From the NCBI GenBank assembly GCA_031267345.1, contig JAIRZG010000186.1, positions 1 through 20,627 on the forward strand: DNA of 20,627 nt. The letters run 5' to 3'. The position numbers and the translations under genes were made by a program. Every line of letters begins with the position of its first letter. The first letter of the stretch is position 1. A model generated the notes under the pieces. It did no database searches. It was not told the origin of the DNA and saw nothing but the letters and a program-made list of their open reading frames with translations. The stretch comes from Zoogloeaceae bacterium (lineage in GTDB: Bacteria > Pseudomonadota > Gammaproteobacteria > Burkholderiales > Rhodocyclaceae). Of this stretch, positions 19,342 through 20,627 are shown in pieces.

Positions 19342-20627
19342 ATGACTTCCTCCGCCGACGTTGAGATTCGCCTGCGCCTTGCCGATAACGCCTCGCAAGG
19401 TCTGGAAAGGTCGCGGCAGGCCGCGCAAAAGGGCGCGCAGAGAACCGCGACCGCCACGGAACGCGCGGCGGCAAAAGCGGCGGCGGCCTCCGAGCGCGGC
19501 GCGCAGCAACAACAGAACGCCTTTGCCCGTTTGTCGCAGGCGCGCGAACGGCTGGGGATGCGCTCCGAACACGCGATTCAGCGGGAAATCCAGCGCACAC
19601 AGGCGGCTTACAATCGTCTCAAGGCGTCCGGCACGTTGTCCTGGCGCGAACAGGCGCGGGCGGCGGAGCAGACACGGCAACGGGTCACGCAGCTCACCAA
19701 CGAAATGGGACGGCTCACGGCAAAGCAAAAGGCGATGGGGGCGCTGAAAATCGGCGCGGCGGGCGTCGCGGGCATTGGCGCGGCGGCCTATGCCATCAAG
19801 GACCCGATCCAAAAGGCCATTGACTACGATTATCGTCTGGCAGGAATGGCCAACACGGCCTTTGCCGAACGCGATCTGGCCGGACGCAGGATCGGTATGA
19901 AGGAACTGGAAGACGCTGTGAATAACGCGGTCAAACAGGGCGGCGGCACACGCGAGAGCGCGGCGGAAGCCCTGGATGCCCTGATCGCCTCCGGCGCGGT
20001 GGGTTCGGGTGACGCCATGCAGATGCTGCCGACGCTGGTCAAGGCGGCGACGGCCTCCGGCGCGGAGGTGAGCGAACTGGCGAATATCGGCATTCGCGCC
20101 ATGCAGAGTTTTGGCGTTACGGCGGAAGAACTGCCGAATATCCTCAACATGGCGATTTCCGCTGGACAGGCGGGCGGCTTTGAATTGCGCGACATGGCGC
20201 GCTGGCTGCCGCAACAGATGGCGGCGGCGAAAATGTCCGGCATGTCCGGACGCGGCGACTTCGCCGCCATCGCCGCGCTGAATCAGGCGGCGGCGATTAC
20301 GGCGGGGACACGCGACGAAGCCGGGAACAACGTCACCAACATCCTCCGGAAAATCAACTCGCAGGACACGGCGGCAGATGTAAAAAAGGTCATGGGTCTC
20401 GACCTTGCCAAATACCTTCAGGATTCGCGGGGAAAAGGCATCAATTCCATCGACGCCTTCGGCGCGCTGATCACCCGCAGCGTCGAAAAGGACAAGGGCT
20501 ATCAGGCACTGCAAACGAAACTGGCGGGCGCAAAGGACGATGACGAAAAACGGGCGACGCTGGAAAGCATGGCGGCCATCGCGCAAGGTTCCGGCATCGG
20601 TAAAATCATCCAGGATCAGCAGGCGAT
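19342..20627 (+). CDS. Phage tail tape-measure protein, N-terminal part
   Basis: The frame is open from ATG 19342 to the right edge (428 codons visible). It begins MTSSADVEIRLRLADNASQG, then a long Ala/Arg/Gln coiled coil (about 15-130: ERAAAKAAAASERGAQQQQN), a Gly/Ala hydrophobic stretch (ALKIGAAGVAGIGAAAYAI) and the TP901-type core (about 160-320: AMANTA-like YRLAGMANTAF, NNAVKQGGGTRESAAEALDA, LPTLVKAATASGAEVSELAN, MQSFGVTAEELPNILNMAIS). It fixes tail length and helps DNA ejection. No Shine-Dalgarno is seen: a CTGATTCC-type array directly precedes the start. In Mu the tape gene precedes N; here it is far behind the fibre genes. Confidence 0.87.
   Translation, partial: MTSSADVEIRLRLADNASQGLERSRQAAQKGAQRTATATERAAAKAAAASERGAQQQQNAFARLSQARERLGMRSEHAIQREIQRTQAAYNRLKASGTLSWREQARAAEQTRQRVTQLTNEMGRLTAKQKAMGALKIGAAGVAGIGAAAYAIKDPIQKAIDYDYRLAGMANTAFAERDLAGRRIGMKELEDAVNNAVKQGGGTRESAAEALDALIASGAVGSGDAMQMLPTLVKAATASGAEVSELANIGIRAMQSFGVTAEELPNILNMAISAGQAGGFELRDMARWLPQQMAAAKMSGMSGRGDFAAIAALNQAAAITAGTRDEAGNNVTNILRKINSQDTAADVKKVMGLDLAKYLQDSRGKGINSIDAFGALITRSVEKDKGYQALQTKLAGAKDDDEKRATLESMAAIAQGSGIGKIIQDQQA

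Noticed and set aside
19306..20586. Long minus-strand ORF (426 aa) opposite the tape-measure gene
   Set aside because: The plus-strand frame has a clear tape-measure sequence and promoter; the antisense product has no domain features.

Overview
The window is the interior of a Mu-like transposable prophage (or phage genome) from a GC-rich Pseudomonadota host, probably a beta- or gammaproteobacterium. The evidence is a MuA-type DDE transposase next to a MuB-type AAA ATPase, followed by Gam, GemA and a Mor/C-type activator, together with Mu-type head (I/Z/T), baseplate (N, P, gp45-gp48) and Com proteins. GC-rich REP-like palindromes of a kind scattered through many beta/gammaproteobacterial chromosomes also sit in the gaps. 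No tRNA, rRNA, CRISPR array or clear phage end was seen, and both edges cut through genes.

Layout. (1) 1-2347, minus strand: a head operon with protease I and its internal scaffold start, major capsid T, a gp35-like protein and a truncated gp36-like protein. (2) 2558-8613, minus strand: the early operon, read from a small Ner-like regulator (8613) through an AT-hook protein, MuA, MuB, small ORFs, Gam, a small ORF and GemA to Mor. (3) 8614-8699: the immunity control region, where a TTGACA promoter has a perfect palindromic operator in its spacer. (4) 8700-9912, plus strand: a repressor with membrane segments and a coupled unknown protein. (5) 10127-16812, plus strand: DNA-circularisation protein N, P hub, gp45 spike, gp46, gp47, gp48, tail-collar fibre and a fibre-linked protein. 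(6) 16974-18341, plus strand: a small ORF, then Com overlapping a Dam-type adenine methylase. (7) 18359-19246, minus strand: a tyrosine recombinase. (8) 19342-end, plus strand: the tape-measure gene, running off the window.

How it works together. The repressor probably silences the leftward early promoter. Once released, that operon makes the transposition machinery and finally Mor. Three structural units (I, N and tape measure) each carry a GGGAAAC(G/A)TTTCCC-type palindrome about 61-64 nt upstream of the first start codon. Each also has a weak -10-like hexamer at exactly the same offset, so these look like co-regulated late promoters and natural targets for the Mor-like protein. Com probably controls translation of the methylase, replacing the Mom modification of phage Mu.

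The most unusual features are this repeated late-promoter module, a family of structured composite repeats with period-7 arms placed between phage genes (including arrays abutting start codons), the rearranged gene order with structural units on both sides of the early module, the membrane-spanning repressor, and a lambda-type integrase inside a transposing phage.
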